DNA of 64,000 nucleotides. Source: Streptomyces griseocarneus. GTDB taxonomy: Bacteria; Actinomycetota; Actinomycetes; Streptomycetales; Streptomycetaceae. Numbering within the stretch: position 1 is the stretch's first letter; the number at the start of each line of letters is the position of its first letter. Shown one piece after another: positions 41,668 through 50,148 of the stretch. The stretch is taken from contig PENC01000025.1 of NCBI GenBank assembly GCA_003674045.1, positions 59,131-123,130 of the forward strand. The letters are read 5' to 3'. The position numbers were made by a program, and so were the translations under genes. A model generated the notes under the pieces. The model saw only the letters and a list, made by a program, of their open reading frames with translations, searched no databases and was not told the origin of the DNA.

Positions 41668-43056
41668 ATGACGGACGAGACCCGCGCGAAGGGCGCGCAC
41701 GCGCCGCACCACTGGCGACGGGACCTGGCAGAGCTGGCCGCCGTGTTCACCGCGGTGGCCGCCGCCGACTCCGTGGCCGACACGGTCGTGCACGGCCCGG
41801 ACGGTCCGGTCCTGCTGGTCGCGTCGGCCGCCGCGCTGCTGGCCACGACCGGCTTCCACACCTGGTGGGCCCGGCGGCGGCACGACCGCGCCACGACGGC
41901 CGGGCCCGCCGCTCCCCCGGTGGCCACGGCGACTCCGGTGGCCGGGGCCGACACCGCCCTCTGGCGGATGCGCACGACCGTCCGTGACGAGCCGGGCAGC
42001 CTCGCCGCGCTGTGCGTGGCGCTGGCGCACCGGCACGTCGACATCCTCTCGCTCCAGACGCATCCGCTGGGCGACGGCACCGTGGACGAGCTGCTGCTGC
42101 GCGCCCCGGGCGCGCTGACCTCCCGGGAGCTGGCGGAGGCCGCAGGCAGGGGCGGGGGCCGCGGCACCTGGCTGGAGCGCGCGGACGCCCACGACCTCGT
42201 CGACGCCCCGACCAAGGCCCTCACCCTCGCCACCCGCACGGCCCTCGACGGGGCCGAGCTCCCGCTCGCGCTGCGGCAGCTCTTCGGCCGTTGCACCATC
42301 CGCTCGGTGCCCGCGCGCGACGGCGGCGCGGACGCGTCGGTGCCGCCGGAGGGGATGTGGGAGGAGACGGTGATGCGGCTGCGCGACCCGGCAGGCGGGT
42401 CGATCACCATCGAGCGCCCGTATCTGCCCTTCACCCCGACCGAGTTCGCGCGGGCCCGCACCCTGATCGAGCTCGATGCCCGGCTGGGCCCCCGCGTGCC
42501 CCCGCGCAGCGACGTCCTGACCCTCGCCGAGGGCAACGAGATCACCGTCCGCCGGGCCGGGCCCGAGGACCTCGCGGCCGCGCGGGAGATGCACGGGCGC
42601 TGCTCGGCCCGGACGCTGTCCCGCCGCTACCACGGCCCGGTGGGCGACGCCGACCGCTATCTGACGCATCTGCTGGGCCCGCGTTTCGGCCGCACCCTGG
42701 GCGCGTTCACGGCCTCCGGCAAGCTGGTGGCCCTCGCCCACCTGCTGTGGGACGGCGAGGAGACCGAGGTCGCGCTGCTCGTCGAGGACGCGTGGCAGCG
42801 CCGCGGCGTCGGCGGCGAACTGCTCGGCAAGCTGGTGGGGATGGCCACCGAGGCGGGCTGCGAGAGCGTCTACGCGGTGACCCAGGCGTCCAACACCGCG
42901 ATGGTGGCCGCGATGCGCGCGCTGGGCCTGCCGCTGGACTATCTGATCGAGGAGGGCACCCTCGTCGTCACCGCGCGGCTGACAACTGCCGACAAGAGCC
43001 GATATGTCCCACAGCGCCCCACCGCTCCCGTGATCCATGACCAGGAATCCCGATGA
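41668..43056 (+). CDS. ACT-domain GNAT acetyltransferase, probable protein lysine acetyltransferase
   Basis: A 462-residue protein. Two hydrophobic stretches (residues about 22-36 and 48-67) suggest a membrane anchor or helical hairpin. An ACT domain follows (residues about 98-165, MRTTVRDEPGSLAALCVALAHRHVDILSLQ) that would bind an amino acid. A linker domain comes next, then a GNAT domain (residues about 285-445) with acetyl-CoA motif QRRGVGGELLG. This architecture matches actinobacterial amino-acid-regulated lysine acetyltransferases described in Micromonospora and Streptomyces. It would couple amino-acid levels to protein acetylation. Single gene, 30 bases before the DUF885 gene. Confidence 0.87.
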   Translation: MTDETRAKGAHAPHHWRRDLAELAAVFTAVAAADSVADTVVHGPDGPVLLVASAAALLATTGFHTWWARRRHDRATTAGPAAPPVATATPVAGADTALWRMRTTVRDEPGSLAALCVALAHRHVDILSLQTHPLGDGTVDELLLRAPGALTSRELAEAAGRGGGRGTWLERADAHDLVDAPTKALTLATRTALDGAELPLALRQLFGRCTIRSVPARDGGADASVPPEGMWEETVMRLRDPAGGSITIERPYLPFTPTEFARARTLIELDARLGPRVPPRSDVLTLAEGNEITVRRAGPEDLAAAREMHGRCSARTLSRRYHGPVGDADRYLTHLLGPRFGRTLGAFTASGKLVALAHLLWDGEETEVALLVEDAWQRRGVGGELLGKLVGMATEAGCESVYAVTQASNTAMVAAMRALGLPLDYLIEEGTLVVTARLTTADKSRYVPQRPTAPVIHDQESR

Positions 43057-43088
43057 CGTGACCGCCCCGCGCGTACGAGGATGAGCGC

Positions 43089-44774
43089 ATGCCCAACAAC
43101 ACCAAGAATCTGCTGCCCCGTCAGGTCGCCGACGCCTACGTCGACGCGTTCCTCGAACTCGACCCGATCACCGGCACCTATCTGGGCGTGGCGGAGTCCG
43201 CGCGGCGCCTGCCCGACTACTCGCCCGCGGGCGCGGAGGCCCTCGCCGACCTGGCCCGTACGACCCTCGGCCGGCTCACCGAGGCCGAGCGGCTGCCCGG
43301 CGCGGACAGCGACGCCGAGCGGCTGTGCGCCCGGCTGCTGCGGGAGCGGCTGACGGCCGAACTCGCGGTGCACGAGGCGGGCGAGCACCTGCGCGCGGTC
43401 AGCAACATCCACTCCCCCGCGCACTCGGTGCGGCAGATCTTCTCCCTGATGCCGACCGAGTCCGCCGAGGACTGGTCGGCGGTCGCCGAGCGCCTGCGGG
43501 CCGTCCCGGCGGCGCTGGAGTCCTACCGCGCGGCGCTCACCGAGGGCCTGGAGCGGAAGCTGTTCGCGGGACCGCGCCAGGTGAGCACGTTCCTGGGACA
43601 GTTGGACGAGTGGATCGGCACGGACGGCGGCTGGTTCGCCGAGTTCGTCGCGGAGGGCCCCGACGGGCTGCGCGGCGAGCTGACGGAGAGCGCCCTGGCC
43701 GCGACGGGCGCTCTGGCCGTCCTGCGCGACTGGCTGCGCGACGTCTACGCCCCGGCCGTCGAGGGCGCCCCCGACGTGGTGGGCCGTGAGCGCTACGCCG
43801 GCTGGTCGCGCCTGTGGAACGGCACGGACCTCGACCTGGACGAGGCGTACGCGTACGGCTGGTCGGAGTTCCACCGCATCCTCGGCGAGATGCGCGAGGA
43901 GGCCGAGAAGATCCTGCCGGGGGCGAAGACCCCGTGGGAGGCGCTGGCCCACCTCGACGCCCACGGCCCGCACGTCGAGGGCGTCGAGGAGGCCCGGCAG
44001 TGGCTCCAGGACCTGATGGACGAGGCCATCGAGGCGCTGGACGGTACCCACTTCGAGCTCGCCGAGCGGGTCAAGCGCGTCGAGTCGATGATCGCGCCGC
44101 CGGGCAGCGCCGCCGCCCCGTACTACACCTCGCCGTCCGAGGACTTCTCGCGCCCGGGCCGGACGTGGCTGCCGACGATGGGCGAGACCCGGTTCCCGGA
44201 GTACGACCTGGTGTCCACCTGGTACCACGAGGGCGTGCCCGGCCACCACCTCCAGCTCGCGCAGTGGGCGCACGTGGCGGACCGGCTCTCCCGCTACCAG
44301 ACGACGGTCGGCCACGTCAGCGCCAACTGCGAGGGCTGGGCGCTCTACGCGGAGCGGCTCATGGACGAGCTGGGCTTCCTCACCGACCCCGGACGGCGGC
44401 TGGGCTACCTGGACGCGCAGATGATGCGCTCCACGCGCGTGATCATCGACATCGGCATGCACCTGGAACTCCGGATCCCGGAGCACTCGCCGTTCCACCC
44501 CGGCGAGCGATGGACGCCCGAGCTGGCGCGGGAGTTCTTCGGGATGCACAGCGGCCGCCCCGCCGCCTTCGTCGACAGCGAGCTGGTGCGCTACCTCGGC
44601 ATGCCGGCCCAGGCGATCGGCTACAAGCTGGGCGAGCGGGCCTGGCTGGCCGGGCGCGAGGCGGCCCGGAAGCGGCACGGTGACGCGTTCGACGCGAAGG
44701 CGTGGCACATGGCCGCGCTGTCGCAGGGCTCGCTGGGCCTGGACGACCTGCTCGCCGAGCTCTCCGCGCTCTGA
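43089..44774 (+). CDS. DUF885-family zinc metallopeptidase-like protein
   Basis: A 561-residue cytosolic protein of the DUF885 family, distantly like M32/gluzincin carboxypeptidases. The zinc motif HEGVPGHH is present with a downstream Glu in NCEGWALYAERLMDELG. Mostly helical with no signal peptide. The substrates are unknown peptides. Its stop is eight bases from the convergent Fic-like toxin gene. Confidence 0.9.
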   Translation: MPNNTKNLLPRQVADAYVDAFLELDPITGTYLGVAESARRLPDYSPAGAEALADLARTTLGRLTEAERLPGADSDAERLCARLLRERLTAELAVHEAGEHLRAVSNIHSPAHSVRQIFSLMPTESAEDWSAVAERLRAVPAALESYRAALTEGLERKLFAGPRQVSTFLGQLDEWIGTDGGWFAEFVAEGPDGLRGELTESALAATGALAVLRDWLRDVYAPAVEGAPDVVGRERYAGWSRLWNGTDLDLDEAYAYGWSEFHRILGEMREEAEKILPGAKTPWEALAHLDAHGPHVEGVEEARQWLQDLMDEAIEALDGTHFELAERVKRVESMIAPPGSAAAPYYTSPSEDFSRPGRTWLPTMGETRFPEYDLVSTWYHEGVPGHHLQLAQWAHVADRLSRYQTTVGHVSANCEGWALYAERLMDELGFLTDPGRRLGYLDAQMMRSTRVIIDIGMHLELRIPEHSPFHPGERWTPELAREFFGMHSGRPAAFVDSELVRYLGMPAQAIGYKLGERAWLAGREAARKRHGDAFDAKAWHMAALSQGSLGLDDLLAELSAL

Positions 44775-44781
44775 TACACCG

Positions 44782-45153
44782 TCAGATGCGCCAGGTGCGG
44801 ATGCGGTCGGCACACTCGTAGACGTCGACGCGGAACTCCTTGATGTCGCGGGCGAGGTCCACCATCGACCCGTAGGGCGGATCGATGCCCTCGCCCGCGG
44901 CGGCCATGTAGGCGACGACGACCATGCAGGCGTAGAGGCTGCTGCGCAGCGGCAGCGGCTGGAGCCGGACCAGGGTGTGCATCAGGGCGGCGGCACGCCA
45001 GGCGGCGTCGGGCTCGTGGTCGAGCTTCGCGACGTCGAAGCGGTGCCGGGACACCGCGGCCTCGAGCGCGGTGTAGTCGTGGACGGCGGGCTCCTCGTAC
45101 AGCTTCTGCTCCTGCACCCCCAGGAGCCAGGGCAGGTCGATGAGCAGCGTCAT
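44782..45153 (-). CDS. Fic/Doc-like toxin component, degenerate core motif
   Basis: A 123-residue helical protein matching Streptomyces proteins annotated as Fic-family toxins of a toxin-antitoxin pair (LPWLLGVQ ... VHDYTALEAAVSRHRFDVA ... WRAAALMHTLVRLQPL ... VDLARDI). The Fic/Doc active-site motif HxFx(D/E)(A/G)N(K/G)R is not present; the corresponding place reads RLQPLPLRSSLYACMV. Nucleotidyl or phosphate transfer is therefore doubtful. The start overlaps the antitoxin stop (TGATG). Confidence 0.75.
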   Translation of the reverse strand: MTLLIDLPWLLGVQEQKLYEEPAVHDYTALEAAVSRHRFDVAKLDHEPDAAWRAAALMHTLVRLQPLPLRSSLYACMVVVAYMAAAGEGIDPPYGSMVDLARDIKEFRVDVYECADRIRTWRI

Positions 45154-45383
45154 CAGGCGGCCGCACCGCCCTCGGGCCGCGGGGCCTCGTCGGGGAAGGC
45201 GTCGTCGAACTCCGCCAGGTGCTCGTTCCAGAACGCCGCGGCGGACTCCACGAAGCGCCGCCGCTGCTGCTCGCGCACGGACAGGTCGTGCACATAGGCA
45301 TGGACGCTCTTCCCGTCGGCGTCGGCGGCCTCACGGATGGCGGCGAGCTCCTCATCCGTGAATTCAATCGTGAGAGCCGGCAT
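45153..45383 (-). CDS. ribbon-helix-helix antitoxin
   Basis: A 76-residue partner of the Fic-like toxin. The N-terminus LTIEFTDEELAAIREAADADGKSVHAYVHDLSV is a typical RHH/Arc-type fold, followed by an acidic tail that would cover the toxin. ATG at 45383; longer frames upstream have no ribosome site. One-base overlap with the toxin gene. Confidence 0.8.
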   Translation of the reverse strand: MPALTIEFTDEELAAIREAADADGKSVHAYVHDLSVREQQRRRFVESAAAFWNEHLAEFDDAFPDEAPRPEGGAAA

Positions 45384-45491
45384 GGCCCCACGGTACTGGC
45401 CCGGCCTCCGGACACGGCAGATGAGGGACACACCGTTCGATAGGATTTCGATCTTCTTACTGATCGTGACCACAGGGGGACGGGTTCCGTC

Positions 45492-47261
45492 ATGGGGAAC
45501 GGCGACGGCGCACTGCGTCCGCTGACTTCACAAGAGCCTCGGGAGATCGCCGGTTACCGGCTGCTCGCCGGGATCGGCGAGGGCGGCATGGGGTCGGTCT
45601 ATCTGTCGCGCACGCGCGGCAACCAGCCGGTCGCGCTCAAGGTGATCCGCCGGGAGTACGCGGGTGACGCGGAGTTCCGCCGCCGCTTCCAGCAGGAGGT
45701 GGACGCCGCGCGGCAGGTGCGGGGCTACCACCTGGTGCCCGTGCTGGACCACGACGCGCACGGCGAGCAGCCGTGGCTCGCCACGGCGTACGTGCCCGGA
45801 CCCGCCCTCGACGAGGTGCTCCAGGAGCACGGCCCGCTGCCGCTGCCCACCACGCTGCGGATGGTCGCCCGCGTGGCACGGGCACTGGAGGCCGTGCACG
45901 CGGCCGGGGTCGTCCACCGCGATCTCAAGCCCGGCAACATCCTGCTCGGGGCGGACGGGCCCTGGGTGATCGACTTCGGTATCGCACGCGCCGCCGAGGC
46001 CACGCAGCTCACCCGCAGCGGCGGCTTCATCGGCACGCCGCAGTTCATGTCGCCCGAGCACGGCAACGGAGCCGAGCTCACCCCGGCCACCGACGTGTTC
46101 TCGCTGGGCCTCATCGCGGCCGTCACGGCCACCGGGCGCCACCCGTACGGTGCGGGCAGCGCGCTGACCGTCGCCACGCAGATCGCCAACACCGCGCAGC
46201 GGCCCCCGGACCTGTCCGGCTACCCCGAGGCGCTGCGGCCGCTGCTGGAGCGCGCCCTGGCCGCCGACCCCGCGGCACGGCCCGCCCCGGGCGAGCTCGC
46301 GGAGCTGTGCGAGCGGGCGTCCGGGGAGAGCGCGCGCTCCCTGGAGGGCTGGCTCCCGGGGCCGGTCGCGGCGGCGGTCGCCGAACGGCAGCGGCGGCTG
46401 GAGCAGTTGCTGGCGGGCGCGGTGCCGGAGACTTCCGCCGCCCCGGCCTCCCGTACGGGCGCGGCGCGGACGCCCACCGCCGCCGACCGGGTGGCCGGCT
46501 ACGTGCCCACGCAGGCCTCGCGCCCCGGTGACGGTGACGGCGTGCACAGCGCGCCGACCCGGTCCGCGGCACCGCCCGCCGCTCCCCCCATGCCGGCCGC
46601 GCCGCCCGCGCCCCCGGCCGCCGTACCGGCGTGGCGCCGCCGCGGGCCGCTGGCCGTCGGCGCGGCAGCGGTGGTCCTCGCCGTCGTGGCGGGCGCGGCC
46701 TGGGCATTGGGCGGCGGTGACGGCTCGTCCGGCACCTCCGGCAAGGATGCCGAGGCGCGGCCGAGCGCGAGTTCCCCCGCGCGTACGGAGGGGACGGACG
46801 GCAAGGCACCGGCCGCCGGGACGAAGCCCTCCGCTCCGCCCAAGCGGGAGTACGAGCAGATCTTCGCGGACAAGCCACTGGCCATCAGCCCTCCCACGGG
46901 CTCGTACATCACGGTGGACCTGGACGCCCCCAAGGTGAACCCGCAGGGCGAGGTCGGCGACCACGACGCCGAGATCGGCTACATGCTCCAGTGGATGACC
47001 TTCCGGACACCGACCGCGAAGAGCTCGGGGACCACCCCGGAGGAGTGCCGCCAGGCGGTGGACACCGCCCCGCTGCCCAACGAGCTCAGCAACACGAAGC
47101 TCATCGACGGAGGGGCGCTGGCCAAGGGGGACGTGCTGTGCACGGTCACCTCGAAGGGCAACCTCGCGATGTTCAAGATCATCGAGGTGACACCCACGGG
47201 GCAGCCGTTCGACCCGCCCGCGTATGCGGGGCTGCTGACGCTGTGGAAGCAGCCGTCCTGA
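45492..47261 (+). CDS. membrane Ser/Thr protein kinase with extracellular domain
   Basis: A 589-residue Hanks-type kinase. The kinase domain (residues 21-285) has GIGEGGMGSVY, Lys50, HRDLKPGN with Asp144, DFGIA with Asp161, and activation loop TRSGGFIGTPQFMSPE. A Pro/Ala-rich linker leads to one transmembrane helix (about residues 393-413). An extracellular domain of about 170 residues with two cysteines follows and is not a PASTA domain. It probably senses an external signal. Monocistronic; start ATG at 45492. Confidence 0.93.
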   Translation: MGNGDGALRPLTSQEPREIAGYRLLAGIGEGGMGSVYLSRTRGNQPVALKVIRREYAGDAEFRRRFQQEVDAARQVRGYHLVPVLDHDAHGEQPWLATAYVPGPALDEVLQEHGPLPLPTTLRMVARVARALEAVHAAGVVHRDLKPGNILLGADGPWVIDFGIARAAEATQLTRSGGFIGTPQFMSPEHGNGAELTPATDVFSLGLIAAVTATGRHPYGAGSALTVATQIANTAQRPPDLSGYPEALRPLLERALAADPAARPAPGELAELCERASGESARSLEGWLPGPVAAAVAERQRRLEQLLAGAVPETSAAPASRTGAARTPTAADRVAGYVPTQASRPGDGDGVHSAPTRSAAPPAAPPMPAAPPAPPAAVPAWRRRGPLAVGAAAVVLAVVAGAAWALGGGDGSSGTSGKDAEARPSASSPARTEGTDGKAPAAGTKPSAPPKREYEQIFADKPLAISPPTGSYITVDLDAPKVNPQGEVGDHDAEIGYMLQWMTFRTPTAKSSGTTPEECRQAVDTAPLPNELSNTKLIDGGALAKGDVLCTVTSKGNLAMFKIIEVTPTGQPFDPPAYAGLLTLWKQPS

Positions 47262-47283
47262 CCGGCCGGGCCGGGGCCGCGGG

Positions 47284-48153
47284 CTAGCGGGCCGCCGCGA
47301 GGAGGACCGTGCCCACGAGGGCGAGGCCCGCGCCCGTGGCCTGGACGGTGCGCAACCGCTCACTCAGCACGCCCCGCGCGGCCAGTGCCGTCACCACGGG
47401 GTAGAGGGAGGCGAGCACCGCGGCCACGGTGACCGGCCCGCTGTTCGCGGCCAGGTTGTACGTGCCGTTGGCCGCGACGTCCGCGAGGCCCACGAAGGTG
47501 AGCGCGGGCAGGGCGGCGCGCACCGCGCCCCACCCCTCGGCGGGCAGGGCGGTGCCGCCGCGCCGTACGGACACCCAGAGGGCGGTGCCGCCGACGAGCA
47601 CATTGCACACGCGCTGCACGAAGAGCGCGAGGAAGAGCCCGGTGAGCGTGGTGGACGCCTCCGCGATCAGGGCCATGACCGCGCCGAAGCCCACGGCGGC
47701 GCACACCGTGAGCGCCAGGGTCTGCCGCTGGACGGGCGCGCCGCCGCGCGCCGGGCCGCTCGCGAGGACGACACCGGCGACGGCCACCGCGATCCCGGCG
47801 AACTGGAGCAGCCCGGGCCGCTCCCCGATCGCCATGCCCACGCCGACGGGGATCGCGACCCCGCCGAGCGCGCCGATGGGCGCGACGACACCCATGGGCC
47901 CGAGGGCCAGCGCGCGGTAGAAGGAGAGCATCGCCGCCGGGCCGATGAGACCCGCGGCCGCCGCGAACCACAGCCGCGGGCCCGCCTCCGTCCAGGCCCC
48001 GGTGGCGACGACGACCGCGCCCAGCACGCCGACGGCCAGCAGCTGGGAGACGAGCACGACCGTGAGCGCGGGGATGCGGCGGGTCAGCAGCCCGCCGCCG
48101 AAGTCGGCCAGCCCCCACAGAAGGCTGGTGATCAGGGCGAAGGCCGCTGTCAT
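47284..48153 (-). CDS. EamA/DMT-family transporter
   Basis: A 289-residue ten-helix exporter with two EamA repeats (MTAAFALITSLLWGLADFGGGLL ... MGVVAPIGALGGVAIPVGVGMAIGE; second half TGLFLALFVQRVCN ... LADVAANGTYNLAANSGP). Probably exports metabolites or amino acids. It is divergent from an XRE-cupin regulator, with three repeats of an operator-like nonamer between. ATG at 48153. Confidence 0.9.
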   Translation of the reverse strand: MTAAFALITSLLWGLADFGGGLLTRRIPALTVVLVSQLLAVGVLGAVVVATGAWTEAGPRLWFAAAAGLIGPAAMLSFYRALALGPMGVVAPIGALGGVAIPVGVGMAIGERPGLLQFAGIAVAVAGVVLASGPARGGAPVQRQTLALTVCAAVGFGAVMALIAEASTTLTGLFLALFVQRVCNVLVGGTALWVSVRRGGTALPAEGWGAVRAALPALTFVGLADVAANGTYNLAANSGPVTVAAVLASLYPVVTALAARGVLSERLRTVQATGAGLALVGTVLLAAAR

Positions 48154-48165
48154 GGGAGAACACCT

Positions 48166-48216
48166 CGCAGTACAGTGTGCTGAACAGTGCAGTACAGCGC
48201 ACCGTAGTGCAATACA
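48166..48216. promoter_or_regulatory. triple operator-like repeat in the EamA-XRE divergon
   Basis: Three related nonamers, CGCAGTACA (48166-48174), TGCAGTACA (48188-48196) and TGCAATACA (48208-48216), spaced 22 and 20 bases apart, about two helix turns each. They cover the EamA promoter and lie 56 bases before the regulator start. Confidence 0.55.
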
Positions 48217-48271
48217 TTGGACCACGCCAAGAAAATATTAAACTTCCGGGACTCGGGGAAGGCTGAGGACA

Positions 48272-48844
48272 GTGACGGACCTCGATCAGCTCACGCAGTC
48301 GCTCGCCCGCAACCTCAAGCGCTGGCGCAGCGAGCGCAACTTCACCCTGGACGCTCTCGCGGCCCGCTCCGGTGTCAGCCGGGGCATGATCATCCAGATC
48401 GAGCAGGCGCGCACCAACCCCAGCGTCGGCACGACCGTCAAGCTCGCGGACGCGCTCGGCGTCAGCATCACGACACTCCTGGACCAGGAGCGCGGCACCC
48501 GGGTCCGCCTCGTCCCCGGGCACGAGGCGGTACGCATGTGGTCGACGGAGGCGGGCAGCCACACGGCCCTGCTCGTCGGCGCGCAGGGCCGGGGCCCGCT
48601 GGAACTGTGGGACTGGCACATCGTCCCCGGCGACACCCACACCTCCGACCCGCACCCGCCCGGCACGGTCGAACTCCTCACGGTGACGGCCGGCACGCTC
48701 ACGCTCGTCGTGGACGGCGAGGAGTACGGCGTGCCGGCGGGGACGTCGGCGACGTTCGACGGCGGCGTGCCGCACACGTACCGCAACGACGGCACGTGTG
48801 CCGTCGCCATGACGATGGCGGTGGCAGTAGCCCCGGCTCACTGA
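48272..48844 (+). CDS. XRE-cupin regulator
   Basis: A 190-residue regulator. The helix-turn-helix is at residues 9-65 (LARNLKRWRSERNFTLDALAARSGVSRGMIIQIEQARTNPSVGTTVKLADALGV), and a cupin domain follows (LELWDWHIVPGDTHTSDPHPPGTVELLTVTAGTLTLVVDGEEYGVPAGTSATF). Typical of PuuR-like regulators of amine or amino-acid transport. Almost certainly controls the divergent EamA transporter and itself through the repeats at 48166-48216. Confidence 0.92.
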   Translation: MTDLDQLTQSLARNLKRWRSERNFTLDALAARSGVSRGMIIQIEQARTNPSVGTTVKLADALGVSITTLLDQERGTRVRLVPGHEAVRMWSTEAGSHTALLVGAQGRGPLELWDWHIVPGDTHTSDPHPPGTVELLTVTAGTLTLVVDGEEYGVPAGTSATFDGGVPHTYRNDGTCAVAMTMAVAVAPAH

Positions 48845-48930
48845 CCGGGGCTCCGCCCCCGGACCCCGTTTCGGTACGGATCCATGGTCCGGTCGCGCCT
48901 ACCGGGGTGCCTCTTACTCTCTGCGCGCGC

Positions 48931-48984
48931 CTGCGGACCCGTCGTGGCTTGTCGCGCAGTTCCCCGCGCCCCTTACGGGGCACG
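48931..48984. repeat. dispersed intergenic repeat, copy 5 (reverse orientation)
   Basis: CTGCGGACC ... GTCGCGCAGTTCCCCGCGCC followed by CCCC-TTAC-GGGG. Between the convergent XRE-cupin and CoA-binding genes. Confidence 0.75.
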
Positions 48985-48994
48985 ACGCGCCCCG

Positions 48995-49414
48995 CTACCG
49001 CACCCCGAGCCGCGGTATCTCGATCGCCGGGCACCGGTCCATCACCATCGGCAGGCCCTGCGCGCGCACGCGCGCGTACGCCGCCTCGTCCACGACGCCC
49101 AGTTGGAACCAGACCGCCTTCGCCCCGATCTCCAGCGCCTCGTCCGCGACGGCGCCCGCCAGTTCGCTGTTGACGAAGACGTCCACGACGTCGACGGGGA
49201 AGGGGATCTCCGCCAGGGAGGCGTAGCCCTTCTCGCCGTGCACCGTCTCGGCTCTGGGGTGGACGGGGACGACGCGCTTGCCCTGGCTCTGGAGGAACCC
49301 GGCCACGCCGTACGCGGCGCGCTGCTGATTGGCCGACAGGCCGACCACTGCCCAGGTGTCGCCGGTCTCTTCGATGATCCTGCGGATGATCCCCGCCTCT
49401 GCATACATGCCCAC
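48995..49414 (-). CDS. CoA-binding domain protein
   Basis: A 139-residue Rossmann-fold protein (YccU-like CoA_binding_2): TWAVVGLSANQQRAAYGVAGFLQSQGKRVVPVHPR, then VDVVDVFVNSELAGAVADEALEIGAKAVWFQLGV. Biochemical role unknown. Short divergent spacing (52 bases) to the YigZ gene. Confidence 0.88.
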   Translation of the reverse strand: MGMYAEAGIIRRIIEETGDTWAVVGLSANQQRAAYGVAGFLQSQGKRVVPVHPRAETVHGEKGYASLAEIPFPVDVVDVFVNSELAGAVADEALEIGAKAVWFQLGVVDEAAYARVRAQGLPMVMDRCPAIEIPRLGVR

Positions 49415-49466
49415 TCAACGGGCATCCCCGTCGGACCATTCCCGGGACTGCACATAGGGTGGCGGA

Positions 49467-50093
49467 ATGCAGGAGCAGTACCGGACCGTGGCGCACGAGG
49501 GTGTGCACGAGATCGAGATCAGCAAGTCGCGCTTCATCTGCGCGCTCGCACCCGCCGCGACCGAGGAGGAGGCGCAGGCGTTCATCGCGCGCATCCGCAA
49601 GGAGCACCCCACCGCGCGTCACCACTGTTTCGCGTACGTCCTGGGCGCCGACGGTTCCGTGCAGAAGGCGAGCGACGACGGCGAGCCCGGCGGGACGGCG
49701 GGGGTGCCGATGCTCCAGATGCTGGTGCGCCGCGAGGTCCGCTACGTCGTCGCCGTCGTGACCCGTTACTTCGGCGGGATCAAGCTCGGCGCGGGCGGGC
49801 TGATCCGCGCCTACGGAGGGGTGGTCGGCGAGGCCCTCGACACCCTCGGCACGGTGACGCGGCAGCGCTTCCGGCTGGCCACGGTCACCGTCGACCACCA
49901 GCGGGCGGGCAAGCTGGAGAACGACCTGCGGGCCACGGGCCGGGCGGTCCGCGAGGTGAACTACGGGGCGGACGTGCGCATCGAGGTCGGCCTGCCGGAG
50001 GCCGACGTGCCGGGCTTCCGTGCCTGGCTGGCCGACATCACCGCGGGCACGGCACGGCTGGAGCTCGGCGGCGAGGCGTACGGCGACGCGTGA
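49467..50093 (+). CDS. YigZ/IMPACT-family protein
   Basis: A 208-residue protein with the Impact/UPF0029 domain (KSRFICALAPAATEEEAQAFIARIRKEHPTARHHCFAYVLG ... ASDDGEPGGTAGVPMLQML ... VTRYFGGIKLGAGGLIRAYGGVV) and a C-terminal DUF1949 domain. Proposed to act in translation control or proteolysis; role in bacteria unsettled. Confidence 0.93.
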   Translation: MQEQYRTVAHEGVHEIEISKSRFICALAPAATEEEAQAFIARIRKEHPTARHHCFAYVLGADGSVQKASDDGEPGGTAGVPMLQMLVRREVRYVVAVVTRYFGGIKLGAGGLIRAYGGVVGEALDTLGTVTRQRFRLATVTVDHQRAGKLENDLRATGRAVREVNYGADVRIEVGLPEADVPGFRAWLADITAGTARLELGGEAYGDA

Positions 50094-50148
50094 CGCGCCG
50101 CCGTACGTCCGTCTCCATCGGGGCCGTCGGGCTTCGGCCGGGCCTCCG

